In this document: in pieces, positions 8,013 through 16,005 of the stretch | Layout of the letters: each line of letters begins with the position of its first letter | Position numbering within the stretch: position 1 is the first letter of the stretch | DNA from: Bacteroidales bacterium UBA3709 | GTDB lineage: Bacteria; Bacteroidota; Bacteroidia; Bacteroidales; UBA932 | Assembly: GCA_002372015.1 (NCBI GenBank) | Contig: DFIA01000065.1 | Coordinates: 1-28,946 of the forward strand | Reading direction: 5' to 3' | Length of the DNA: 28,946 nt | Program-made: the position numbers and the translations under genes | Notes under the pieces: generated by a model | What the model saw: only the letters and a program-made list of their open reading frames with translations | Told to the model about the DNA's origin: nothing | Database searches by the model: none

Positions 8013-8832
8013 AAAGCCCATAGTGGCACTGATATACGATTTTGATGGAACTCTTGCGCCGGGTAATATGCAAGAGTACTCTTTTATCAGTTCTGTAGGT
8101 AAAAACAAGGAGGAATTCTGGGGCGAAACTCATAAAATGGCTCAAAGGCAAGATGCAGATGGAGTGCTTATCTACATGCTGTTAATGCTTCAAGAAGCCG
8201 AGAAAAAAGGTATCAAACTCACCAGAAGAAACCTGCGTAACTTTGGCAAAGACATTACCTTTTTCAAAGGAGTTGAAACTTGGTTTCAAAGAATCAATAC
8301 TATAGGAAAACAGGAGGGAGTTGAAGTAGAGCACTACATAAATTCATCTGGCTTACTGGAAATTATGGAAGGCACTAAAATAGCCAAGCACTTCAAGGCT
8401 ATATTCGCCAGTTCGTTCTACTACAATAGCAACGGAGTTGCCGTATGGCCTGCCTCTGCTGTAAACTACACAAATAAAACTCAGTTTCTATTTAAGATAA
8501 ATAAAGGAATCCTAAATATTCACGACAGCGAAAAAATCAATTCCTCCATACCTGAAGACGAAAAGAGAGTGTCTTTCTCAAACATGATATATCTCGGCGA
8601 TGGAGAAACTGATGTTCCTTGTATGAAACTAACTCGCCAGCTCGGAGGTACTTCAATAGCTGTATTCAACAACACCAACGCTTCTAAAAAAGTGGCCTCC
8701 AAATTATATGAGCAACAACGGGTAAATTTCATCTGCCCTGCAGACTATAGCAAAGGAAGCCTTGTAGAAGATATTGTATCTAAACTTATACGCAAAATCA
8801 AAGCAGACGACGCTTTACTGCATCTTCGATAA
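7996..8832 (+). CDS. HAD-superfamily hydrolase (phosphoserine-phosphatase-like)
   Basis: This 278-residue cytoplasmic phosphatase belongs to the haloacid dehalogenase superfamily. Motif I is YDFDGTLAPGN with the nucleophile D15 and acid/base D17. Motif IV is GDGETDVPCMK around residues 201-211, with D202 and D206 as magnesium ligands. A cap of about 100 residues sits between motifs I and II. Its start lies inside the end of the HisA-like gene (17 bp overlap), implying translational coupling and possibly linked substrates. Its 3' end overlaps the convergent kinase gene by 35 bp. The substrate is unknown; the family is certain. Confidence 0.88.
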   Translation: MNKKTEKPIVALIYDFDGTLAPGNMQEYSFISSVGKNKEEFWGETHKMAQRQDADGVLIYMLLMLQEAEKKGIKLTRRNLRNFGKDITFFKGVETWFQRINTIGKQEGVEVEHYINSSGLLEIMEGTKIAKHFKAIFASSFYYNSNGVAVWPASAVNYTNKTQFLFKINKGILNIHDSEKINSSIPEDEKRVSFSNMIYLGDGETDVPCMKLTRQLGGTSIAVFNNTNASKKVASKLYEQQRVNFICPADYSKGSLVEDIVSKLIRKIKADDALLHLR

Positions 8833-9439
8833 TGTCGGCACAACCCTCAATACCTAATAACGAGGAATTAAGGCATAAATCATAAGATGCCGCCGCCCCC
8901 CAGGTTTTGAAGGAATAATCGCCATAATACGAGGCACGCTTGCGGTCGCCTTTAAGAAGCAGTGTCTCTATCTTGCTATCTGTATATTTTTCGGGATTTT
9001 CTAATCTACCGCATTCTCTTATACGCTTAATTCTATCTGCCATTGAGGCTGTTATAAAAACATTAAGGCACAAAGGAAAATCTCTGAGTACATAATCTGC
9101 ACACCTGCCAAGGAATATGGTAGAGCCACCTTCCGCCACTTTTCTTATAACATCACTCTGTATCTGAAACAATGTATTTCCGTTAATTACGTTAGAATTA
9201 AATGCATTGGCTATGGCATCTGCAAAAGAAGAAAAGCTGAAGGTGGAGTTCAGGCTCAGATTATCTTTCTCATCTGCTCCCTCTATTACGGAACGCTCTA
9301 ATCCGCACTCCTTTGCGGCAAGACTCACCAGTTCTTTATCGTAAACCTTTATTCCGAGCCTCCTCCCAAGTTCCTGAGCAACAGCCAACCCCCCGGCCCC
9401 TATTTGCCGTCCTATATTGATATGAATATTCTTTTCCAT
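8798..9439 (-). CDS. Cytidylate kinase-like protein
   Basis: This predicted 213-residue P-loop protein matches the cytidylate kinase-like family (Cytidylate_kin2). It begins MEKNIHINIGRQIGAGG, where GRQIGAGG at residues 10-17 is the family's variant phosphate loop, followed by VYDKELVSLAAKE, then FLGRCADYVL and the Arg-rich RIKRIRECGR segment. The open frame continues 63 codons further upstream into the MATE gene. The ATG at 9439 is chosen because the family starts here and it lies 5 bp after the MATE stop. Classical CMP kinases are a different subgroup, so the exact phosphate acceptor is uncertain. It is probably co-transcribed with MATE. Confidence 0.82.
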   Translation of the reverse strand: MEKNIHINIGRQIGAGGLAVAQELGRRLGIKVYDKELVSLAAKECGLERSVIEGADEKDNLSLNSTFSFSSFADAIANAFNSNVINGNTLFQIQSDVIRKVAEGGSTIFLGRCADYVLRDFPLCLNVFITASMADRIKRIRECGRLENPEKYTDSKIETLLLKGDRKRASYYGDYSFKTWGAAASYDLCLNSSLLGIEGCADIIEDAVKRRLL

Positions 9440-9444
9440 TTTGT

Positions 9445-10827
9445 TTATCTGTTTTCTGTTGCAATACTTTCTTTGTCTGATTCTAAACTTGCCATAAATT
9501 CTCTCTTTTGTACAATGAGTAACCAAGCCGTTATTAAACTCGCCAACAAATCCGAAATAGGAAGGCTCCACCAAACACCATCTATCTTGATCAGAGGTGG
9601 AAGTATCAATAAGAGCGGCAACAGACAAATAACCTGTCTGCTCAAAGAAAGGAAAATAGCCTTTTTTGCCTTACCTATGCTCTGGAAGAAAGTGGAGGCT
9701 ACCATCTGGAAGCCTATGATAGGGAAAGCTACAAAACTGATTCGTAAACCTTTTATGGTATGATCTATAAGCGTTTGGTCATCTGTAAAAATCTCTGTAA
9801 GTTGCTTTGGAAAAAGCTCTGTAATAATAAAGAACAGGGTTGTAATAACGCTTGCCCATATAATAGAAATCCTGAGTACCTCAGAAACCCTATCATGCTT
9901 TCTGGCCCCATAATTATAGCCGGCTATCGGCTGCATTCCCTGGTTTATTCCCATTACTATCATAATTGCTATAAAGCTCAGGCGATTGACAATTCCAAAA
10001 GCACCTATAGCCAAATCTCCACCATATCTGAATAACTGTTTATTAAAAACTATTACAATTATGCAGGAACAGGCGTTCATCAGAAAAGGGGCCAAACCTA
10101 TGGCAAAAGTCTGGCTGATAATCTTTTTTTTCAGGCGATATATCCCTCTTTGCAGATGGATTACCATCTTATTATCTGACACTAATCTAAACACATAGAG
10201 CATGGCCAGAAGCTGAGATATTACCGTTGCCAGCGCGGCACCTCGTATCCCCCATTCAAACAGAAAAATAAAGACATAGTCTAATACAAAGTTTATGACA
10301 ACCGTAAAGATGGTAGCTATCATAGCTTTTTTGGGAAGCCCCATAACACGAACTATAGCGTTCAAACCAAAGTACAGATGAGTTACAACATTGCCCAGCA
10401 ATATAACAAACATATATTCTCTGGCGTATGTAATCGTGTTTTCACTTGCTCCAAAGAAATAGAGTATCGGATCTAAGAAGGCTATGATTACAGCAGCAAA
10501 AGAAACACCTGTTATTACATTAAGTATCACAGAGTTGCCTAATACCTTATTGGCTGTATCATAATTTTTCTGACCTAAGAGAACGCTTATTAGTGTAGCA
10601 GCGCCCACCCCAACCAAGGTACCTACTGCCGCACTCAGATTCATTATAGGAAATGTTAACGCCAGACCGGCAAGAGCCATGGAACCCACTCCCTGACCTA
10701 TAAATATGCTGTCGCACATATTGTACAAAGAAGAGGCGGTCATTGCAATGATAGCGGGAACAGCATACTGTTTCAGCAACTTGGGTACTTTTTCCGTACC
10801 AAGTTCGGTTGGAATTACTACTGCCAT
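9445..10827 (-). CDS. MATE family efflux transporter
   Basis: This 460-residue polytopic inner-membrane protein has the length and about 12 hydrophobic segments expected of the MATE family, which exports drugs or metabolites using a Na+ or H+ gradient. Family features are the N-terminal LLKQYAVPAIIAMTASSLYNMCDSIFIGQGVG, the loop after it with GVGAATLISVLLGQ, and the repeated half beginning near IGLAPFLMNACSC with GINQGMQPIAGYNYGA. No substrate can be inferred. The upstream flank on this strand is occupied by tRNA-Thr in the opposite orientation, and no TAnnTTTG box points at this gene. It may be read from the phosphofructokinase promoter, through the antisense of the tRNA. Confidence 0.92.
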   Translation of the reverse strand: MAVVIPTELGTEKVPKLLKQYAVPAIIAMTASSLYNMCDSIFIGQGVGSMALAGLALTFPIMNLSAAVGTLVGVGAATLISVLLGQKNYDTANKVLGNSVILNVITGVSFAAVIIAFLDPILYFFGASENTITYAREYMFVILLGNVVTHLYFGLNAIVRVMGLPKKAMIATIFTVVINFVLDYVFIFLFEWGIRGAALATVISQLLAMLYVFRLVSDNKMVIHLQRGIYRLKKKIISQTFAIGLAPFLMNACSCIIVIVFNKQLFRYGGDLAIGAFGIVNRLSFIAIMIVMGINQGMQPIAGYNYGARKHDRVSEVLRISIIWASVITTLFFIITELFPKQLTEIFTDDQTLIDHTIKGLRISFVAFPIIGFQMVASTFFQSIGKAKKAIFLSLSRQVICLLPLLLILPPLIKIDGVWWSLPISDLLASLITAWLLIVQKREFMASLESDKESIATENR

Positions 10828-10838
10828 AAAAAAATTAT

Positions 10839-10846
10839 TACTTTTG
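10839..10846 (+). promoter_or_regulatory. -7 promoter element for tRNA-Thr
   Basis: TACTTTTG matches TAnnTTTG and lies 10 bases before the first base of the mature tRNA. I see no matching -33 element at the usual spacing. It sits in the 29-bp gap between the MATE start codon and the tRNA. Confidence 0.6.
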
Positions 10847-10856
10847 CGCTGTGTTT

Positions 10857-10929
10857 GCCATCTTAGCTCAGTAGGTAGAGCAACGCATTCGTAACGCGTA
10901 GGTCTGGAGTTCGAACCTCCAAGATGGCT
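10857..10929 (+). tRNA. tRNA-Thr (anticodon CGT)
   Basis: A complete cloverleaf can be folded by hand. The acceptor GCCATCT pairs with AGATGGC, the D stem is GCTC/GAGC, and the anticodon loop TTCGTAA has CGT at 10890-10892. The T stem TGGAG/CTCCA encloses TTCGAAC, and the discriminator base is T. CCA is not encoded. The anticodon stem has an A-C mismatch next to the loop (10887 with 10895), while the other four pairs are Watson-Crick. It reads the codon ACG. Its 3' end is 7 bp from the stop codon of the opposite-strand phosphofructokinase gene. Confidence 0.95.
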
Positions 10930-10936
10930 CTAAGAT

Positions 10937-12169
10937 TTACCACTTCAATATTTTCTTGAAATCGTATTTCTCAGGATTCGGCACATACTTCTTAGCCTGT
11001 TCATAATCTTCAGGCGTGATATAGTGCATTATATACTCAAATATCATCTTTACCTTATCTTGATGGATATTAACCCCTCGTGGCGGAATTTTGCCCGTTG
11101 CTGGGTCTTGCATATCTTTAAGGTATAGCGATTTTATATTTCCATTCAAATCTAAGTAAACCATACAGCCGGTGATACCCTGCTTAAAGAGCTTGTAAAC
11201 TCCCATTCCCAACTCTGTGCAATACACCAAATCGTATGCATGAGGAGTTATGCACCTGATTTCGTAACCGATTTCTACCGGCCTTATCTTTACCTTCAGC
11301 CCTATCTGCTTTAGCCTAACCTCAAGCATATCGTTGAACATCTGAGCCTTAGATATTTTACCCAACTCAGGATGCCCGTGTTCATCGTAAGAGAAATTAA
11401 CACCGAAATTCTTTAAATCTTCCGGGGAAAAATCTTCAAAAACTCCTTCCGATATAATGATTGCGCCATATTCTATTCCGAGAATCTTTCTCTTTATTAT
11501 GGCAGAAATGGCCATATCCAATATCTTTTCTACACTAATTTCGCTCTTATTGAACATCTCCGGTATTACAATCATCGGAAAATGATTGGTATAACCAATG
11601 GCAAGAGCAAGGTGGCCTGCGCTTCTTCCCATGGCTGAAATCACAAACCAAGTGTGGCTTGTTCTGGCATCTTCATATACGCTGGCTGCTATTCTTGAAC
11701 CTTCTCCCTTTGCACTCTGATAACCGAAGGTAGGAATATTCTGAGGCAGAGGCAGGTCGTTATCTATGGTTTTTGGTACATGTATATTGGCTATTGGAAA
11801 TTTTTTCTCCTTCAAAAACTTAGCAATGCGGTTAGCCGTAGAAGCAGTATCATCGCCGCCAATAGTAACCAGTAAAACTATGTTGTTGTCTTTAAAAAAT
11901 TTAAGGTTAAAATTATGGTCAAAATCTTCCTGTGTTGGCTTAAAGCGGCTCATAACCAAAAACGAACCGCCGCGATTAAATATATCGTCGGCCTTAAAAA
12001 AATCGAGTTCTACATAATTTGGGTCTGGCACAAAAAGCCCCTTATAGCCACCATGGAGGCCTAAAACCCTATAACCATTACTTAAAAAAGTCTTTGTTAA
12101 GCTGCCCACTACGGTATTCATTCCCGGAGCAGGACCGCCACCCGTTAGAATCACGATAGATTTCTGCAT
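10937..12169 (-). CDS. pfp: 6-phosphofructokinase, pyrophosphate-dependent type
   Basis: This 410-residue enzyme of glycolysis/gluconeogenesis phosphorylates fructose 6-phosphate. The N-terminal TGGGPAPGMN loop, IGGDDT at 103-108, PKTIDND at 132-138 and MGRSAGHLAL at 180-189 are family motifs. ATP-dependent enzymes have GGDGS and PGTIDND. The second Asp (D107) and Lys (K133) seen here are the known determinants of pyrophosphate use, so this should be the reversible PPi-dependent enzyme (EC 2.7.1.90). It is a single gene, divergent from ligA, with an 83-bp gap holding promoter elements for both. The length fits the shorter PPi-PFK group. Confidence 0.9.
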   Translation of the reverse strand: MQKSIVILTGGGPAPGMNTVVGSLTKTFLSNGYRVLGLHGGYKGLFVPDPNYVELDFFKADDIFNRGGSFLVMSRFKPTQEDFDHNFNLKFFKDNNIVLLVTIGGDDTASTANRIAKFLKEKKFPIANIHVPKTIDNDLPLPQNIPTFGYQSAKGEGSRIAASVYEDARTSHTWFVISAMGRSAGHLALAIGYTNHFPMIVIPEMFNKSEISVEKILDMAISAIIKRKILGIEYGAIIISEGVFEDFSPEDLKNFGVNFSYDEHGHPELGKISKAQMFNDMLEVRLKQIGLKVKIRPVEIGYEIRCITPHAYDLVYCTELGMGVYKLFKQGITGCMVYLDLNGNIKSLYLKDMQDPATGKIPPRGVNIHQDKVKMIFEYIMHYITPEDYEQAKKYVPNPEKYDFKKILKW

Positions 12170-12194
12170 AATCTGAATAAGTCTAAAACCACTG

Positions 12195-12202
12195 CAAATG
12201 TA
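12195..12202 (-). promoter_or_regulatory. -7 promoter element for pfp
   Basis: On the minus strand this reads TACATTTG, matching TAnnTTTG, 25 bases upstream of the phosphofructokinase start codon. No good -33 element is visible at 19-21 bases. Confidence 0.55.
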
Positions 12203-12224
12203 CCATTTTTCTCAAAATAATGGT

Positions 12225-12232
12225 TAAATTTG
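12225..12232 (+). promoter_or_regulatory. -7 promoter element for ligA
   Basis: TAAATTTG matches TAnnTTTG and lies 20 bases before the ligA ATG. The -33 region is T-rich (around 12205-12210) but lacks the G of TTTG. It is the likely promoter of the long plus-strand gene run that follows. Confidence 0.55.
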
Positions 12233-12252
12233 GCAACTTGTATTTACCATAA

Positions 12253-14319
12253 ATGAACAGTGCGGCCATAAAACAGAGAATAGATGAACTCACACTCCAG
12301 TTAAATGCTCACAACAAGCATTATTACATAGAGAACTCTCCGCAAATTTCAGATTACGAATTTGATTTGTTGCTCAGGGAACTCATGGAGCTGGAAAACC
12401 TATATCCGGAGTTTAAGCGAGAAGACTCACCTACTTTGAGAGTAGGAAGTGATCTCGGGGGCGGCAACGCACCGTTCAAGCAATATGCACATCTGCACCC
12501 CATGCTCTCTTTGTCTAACACTTACAGTATTGGAGAACTGCAGGAGTTCGATCGCCGAATCAGAAGTACTACCTCTGCCGCATTTACATACAACTGCGAA
12601 CTAAAATTTGATGGAACAGGAATAAACCTATTATATCGCAACGGTATATTGGTTAGAGCGTTAACCAGAGGTGATGGCTCTACAGGAGATGATGTTACCC
12701 GCAATATCAAAACAATCAAAGATATTCCCGTTAAACTGACAGAGGGCAGTAATTATCCCGAAGAATTTGAGATCAGAGGTGAGGTGTATATGCCTTTTAA
12801 GTCTTTTGAACAACTCAATCATCAAAGAGAGTTGGAAGAAGAACCTTTATTTGCCAACCCAAGAAATGCTGCTGCAGGCTCTCTGAAAATGCTCTCACCT
12901 AAGGATGTCGCAAACAGGCAACTCGCTTGTGTTTTGTATCATTTGATTGCTAAGGGCTACGAAAATTCACTGCACAGCACATCTTTAGAAGATGCCCGTG
13001 GATGGGGGCTACCTATATCAGAACATTCCAGAACATGCAATACCATTGAAGATGTTATTGCCTATGTAAAAGAGTGGGACAGCAAGCGTCATCTACTCCC
13101 CTTCCCTACGGATGGAGTTGTGGTTAAGGTAGATCAATATACTGTTCAAAGAGAATTGGGCTATACTTCCAAAAACCCAAGATGGGCTGTAGCCTATAAA
13201 TTCAAGCCGGAAGAAGTCTTAACCACCATAACATCTATAGACTACCAGGTGGGCAGAACTGGTGCTGTAACCCCTGTTGCAAATCTTGCTCCCGTACAAC
13301 TGAGCGGTACCACTGTCAAAAGAGCCACTTTGCATAATGCAGACCAGATGAATATGTTAGACATCAGAGTCTCAGACAGCGTATATGTAGAAAAGGGCGG
13401 TGAAATTATTCCTAAAATAACTCGGGTAGATATTTCTAAGAGATTGCCAGACAGCAAACCGGAAGTCTTTCCTGAGAGATGCCCGTCTTGTGGCACGCCG
13501 CTAAAAAAAGATCCTGAGCAAGCCAAATTCTTCTGCCCTAATGCAGATGATTGCCCGCCGCAGATAGAGGGTAAATTCCTTCACTTTGCATCGAGAAAAG
13601 CCATGGATATAAACATTGGGGAGGTTGCTATACATCAGCTGTGTGCAAGAGAATTCATAAAACAACCGGAAGATCTGTACTCACTGAGCGACCTGCAGCT
13701 TCTAAGTTTAGATAAATGGAAAGGAAAAAGTGTTGAAAACTTTAGAAACTCACTGGAAAAATCCAAAGAAGTGCCTTTTCACCGAGTGTTGTATGCCCTT
13801 GGAATAAAGCATATAGGAGAAACTACAGCCAAAACGCTCGCATCTTCTTTCAAAACCATAAAGGCAATTGCATCTGCCACAAAAGAAGAACTTTTAGGAA
13901 TTGAAGATGTTGGAGAAATGCTTGCAGACTCAATAATCAGTTGGTTTCAGGATTCACGACATATCCACACCATTCAGGTATTGAAAGAAGTGGGCTTAAA
14001 GTTGGAGGCAGAAGAAACAGCCTTAGTTTCAGATATTCTCAAAGGCATGACCATTATGATAACGGGCAACTATTCCGTATCCAGAGATACTATGAAGCAC
14101 TATATAGAAGCCCATGGAGGAAAGGTAGGCAGCAGCATTACATCTTCCACAACCTATCTCCTTGCAGGCAGCAAAGCAGGAGCGGCCAAACTGCAGAAAG
14201 CTGAAAAATTAGGGATTCCTATAATTTCTGAAGAAGAGTTCTATAAGATAGCTACCTCTAACCAAGAGAATAATGATAACGAAAAAGAATCGGCAGGAGA
14301 GCAAATGACGCTTTTCTGA
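12253..14319 (+). CDS. ligA: NAD-dependent DNA ligase LigA
   Basis: This 688-residue replicative ligase seals nicks using NAD+. Domains in order are Ia (YYIENSPQISDYEFDLLLREL, NAD-binding region), the adenylation domain with catalytic K118 in ELKFDGTG, an OB fold, and a C4 zinc finger at C410, C413, C428 and C434. Helix-hairpin-helix repeats follow (IKHIGETTAKTLA, GIEDVGEMLADSI), then a BRCT domain from about 595 (LKGMTIMITGNYSVSRDTMK). The usual KxDGxA motif I is KFDGTG here. The final residues EQMTLF resemble a beta sliding-clamp binding motif. The gene starts the plus-strand run; the next gene begins 55 bp later. Confidence 0.97.
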   Translation: MNSAAIKQRIDELTLQLNAHNKHYYIENSPQISDYEFDLLLRELMELENLYPEFKREDSPTLRVGSDLGGGNAPFKQYAHLHPMLSLSNTYSIGELQEFDRRIRSTTSAAFTYNCELKFDGTGINLLYRNGILVRALTRGDGSTGDDVTRNIKTIKDIPVKLTEGSNYPEEFEIRGEVYMPFKSFEQLNHQRELEEEPLFANPRNAAAGSLKMLSPKDVANRQLACVLYHLIAKGYENSLHSTSLEDARGWGLPISEHSRTCNTIEDVIAYVKEWDSKRHLLPFPTDGVVVKVDQYTVQRELGYTSKNPRWAVAYKFKPEEVLTTITSIDYQVGRTGAVTPVANLAPVQLSGTTVKRATLHNADQMNMLDIRVSDSVYVEKGGEIIPKITRVDISKRLPDSKPEVFPERCPSCGTPLKKDPEQAKFFCPNADDCPPQIEGKFLHFASRKAMDINIGEVAIHQLCAREFIKQPEDLYSLSDLQLLSLDKWKGKSVENFRNSLEKSKEVPFHRVLYALGIKHIGETTAKTLASSFKTIKAIASATKEELLGIEDVGEMLADSIISWFQDSRHIHTIQVLKEVGLKLEAEETALVSDILKGMTIMITGNYSVSRDTMKHYIEAHGGKVGSSITSSTTYLLAGSKAGAAKLQKAEKLGIPIISEEEFYKIATSNQENNDNEKESAGEQMTLF

Positions 14320-14374
14320 ACACAAAAATAAAACAGTAAAATAACATATCAAGTATTACGTAAATTACTATAAC

Positions 14375-15577
14375 ATGAGAATTGCTAAAATTACAGAAAG
14401 AATCGCCTATATAGGCGTAAACGATAGAAGAACAGCTCTGTTTGAAAACAACTGGCCTATACCCTATGGAGTTTCTTATAATTCCTACATAATAAAAGAC
14501 GAAAAGAATGTTCTGATAGATACAGTAGAATATGGCTCAGACGGAGACTTCTTGTCTAAGATTGCAGTAGCTCTTAATGGAGCAACATTAGACTATCTTG
14601 TGGTAAATCACATGGAACCAGACCACTCCGGAATGTTGCCAAGCGTATTGGCAAAATATCCTGCCATAAAGATTATCGGTAATGCCAAAACATTTGAATT
14701 ACTGCAAAAATACTATGGAATATCACAAGAGAACTTTTTCTTGGTAGCGGATGGCTATGAGCTCAATATAGGTAGCAGCACACTCAAATTTGTCTGTGTA
14801 CCATGGGTACACTGGCCAGAGACTATGGTTACTTTAGATTTAAAGGAATCTGTTCTGTTCACTTGCGATGCTTTTGGCGGATATGGCAGTTTAGACGGAG
14901 GTATTTTCGACAGCGATTACAACTTTGAAGAAATGTTCTTACCGGAAATGAGGCGCTACTATTCAAATATTGTTTCTAAGTACAATCAAATGGTAACCAG
15001 AGCTATAGATAAATTATCCGGTGTGCCTGTAAAAATAATAGCCCCTTCTCACGGAGTTATCTGGAAAGAGAATCCTGCAAAGGTAATTGGCCTGTATTCC
15101 GATTGGGCCGCTTCTAAGGCAGAAGAAGGCGTTGTTATTGTATATGCCTCTATGTACGGCAATACCGCCAATCTTGCCGACCAGATTGGCAGCAAACTCT
15201 CAGAACAGGGAATAAAGAATATTCGTACATACGATGTTTCAAGAACACACGTTTCTTATATACTCAGCGATATTATGCGCTATAATGGTTTTATTTTGGG
15301 AACATGTGCCTACAATACATATATGCACCCTATGATGGAACACTTGTGCAACGAAATAAGAATAATGTCGCCAAAAGGTAAGACTACAGGTATTTTTGGT
15401 ACAAGTGGCTGGAATGGAGCCGGTGTAAAAGCCCTCACACAATTTGCAGAAGAAGCTAAACTTAACGTAATTTCTCCTGCAGTTGAGGCACTCGGAGCTC
15501 CTACTCAAGAAAGAGTAGAAGCTTCTCTGCAAGAGTTTGCAAAGGCATTTGCCAAAGCCATCAAACAGAAAGTATAA
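14375..15577 (+). CDS. Flavodiiron protein (FprA-type A-flavoprotein)
   Basis: This 400-residue soluble enzyme reduces O2 to water and/or NO to N2O, protecting anaerobes. The N-terminal metallo-beta-lactamase-like domain has a complete di-iron ligand set: H79, E81, D83, H84 (HMEPDH), H146, D165 and H226. The C-terminal flavodoxin domain begins near residue 250 with the FMN loop YASMYGNTANLAD. No rubredoxin or flavin reductase domain is fused, so it needs an external electron donor. It is 14 bp before the thioesterase gene and shares an operon with hydG. No TAnnTTTG box is seen in the 55-bp upstream gap, though TTACGTAA (14356-14363) is an 8-bp palindrome of unknown meaning. O2 versus NO preference cannot be read from sequence. 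Confidence 0.93.
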   Translation: MRIAKITERIAYIGVNDRRTALFENNWPIPYGVSYNSYIIKDEKNVLIDTVEYGSDGDFLSKIAVALNGATLDYLVVNHMEPDHSGMLPSVLAKYPAIKIIGNAKTFELLQKYYGISQENFFLVADGYELNIGSSTLKFVCVPWVHWPETMVTLDLKESVLFTCDAFGGYGSLDGGIFDSDYNFEEMFLPEMRRYYSNIVSKYNQMVTRAIDKLSGVPVKIIAPSHGVIWKENPAKVIGLYSDWAASKAEEGVVIVYASMYGNTANLADQIGSKLSEQGIKNIRTYDVSRTHVSYILSDIMRYNGFILGTCAYNTYMHPMMEHLCNEIRIMSPKGKTTGIFGTSGWNGAGVKALTQFAEEAKLNVISPAVEALGAPTQERVEASLQEFAKAFAKAIKQKV

Positions 15578-15591
15578 AAATATTCTAAGAT

Positions 15592-15975
15592 ATGCTGGAA
15601 GATTTAAAAGTTGGTATGAGCAATATAGCCAGAAGACTGGTTACTGAACAAAACACAGCCGCTGCTTATGGCACTGGAGCCATGGGAGTATTCTCCACAC
15701 CTGCAATGATATCAATGATGGAAGAAGCAGCCTTTTTACTTTTAAAGAAATTAGATTTGGATAGCGTAGGTACTGGCGTTGATATCAAACACTTACGCGC
15801 CTGCCTACCCGGAACGGAAGTATGGGCGGAGGCCATTGTGGAAAGCATAGATCGCAAGGCAGTCTTCTTTTCTGTTACCGCCTACGATAAAAACGGAGAG
15901 ATTGGCAAAGGCAAACACTCCAGATTTATTATCGATCCTGAAAAATTTATGGAAAAACTACATCAGTTGCGATAA
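15592..15975 (+). CDS. Hotdog-fold thioesterase, FlK-like
   Basis: This 127-residue hotdog-fold protein resembles fluoroacetyl-CoA thioesterase FlK. The FlK catalytic residues have counterparts: T36 (FSTPAM), E44 eight residues later, as in FlK, and H67 (VDIKHLRACLPG). Fluoroacetate itself is an unlikely substrate. Members of this family in gut and oral anaerobes are usually annotated only as acyl-CoA thioesterases. It is sandwiched between the flavodiiron gene (14 bp) and hydG (30 bp). Its link to either is unknown; a role in acyl-CoA housekeeping is an inference. Confidence 0.8.
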   Translation: MLEDLKVGMSNIARRLVTEQNTAAAYGTGAMGVFSTPAMISMMEEAAFLLLKKLDLDSVGTGVDIKHLRACLPGTEVWAEAIVESIDRKAVFFSVTAYDKNGEIGKGKHSRFIIDPEKFMEKLHQLR

Positions 15976-16005
15976 CACAATTATCAAGTAAAAACACAAT
16001 TTGCC

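Noticed and set aside
8798..9628. Long open frame extending the kinase-like gene 63 codons upstream of 9439
   Set aside because: The extension lies inside the MATE coding region and does not resemble the family. The family N-terminus begins at MEKNIHINIGRQ (9439).
14356..14363. TTACGTAA palindrome before the flavodiiron gene as an FNR/redox-regulator site
   Set aside because: It is only 8 bp with no matching flanks, and such sites are expected by chance in AT-rich DNA. No known motif fits.
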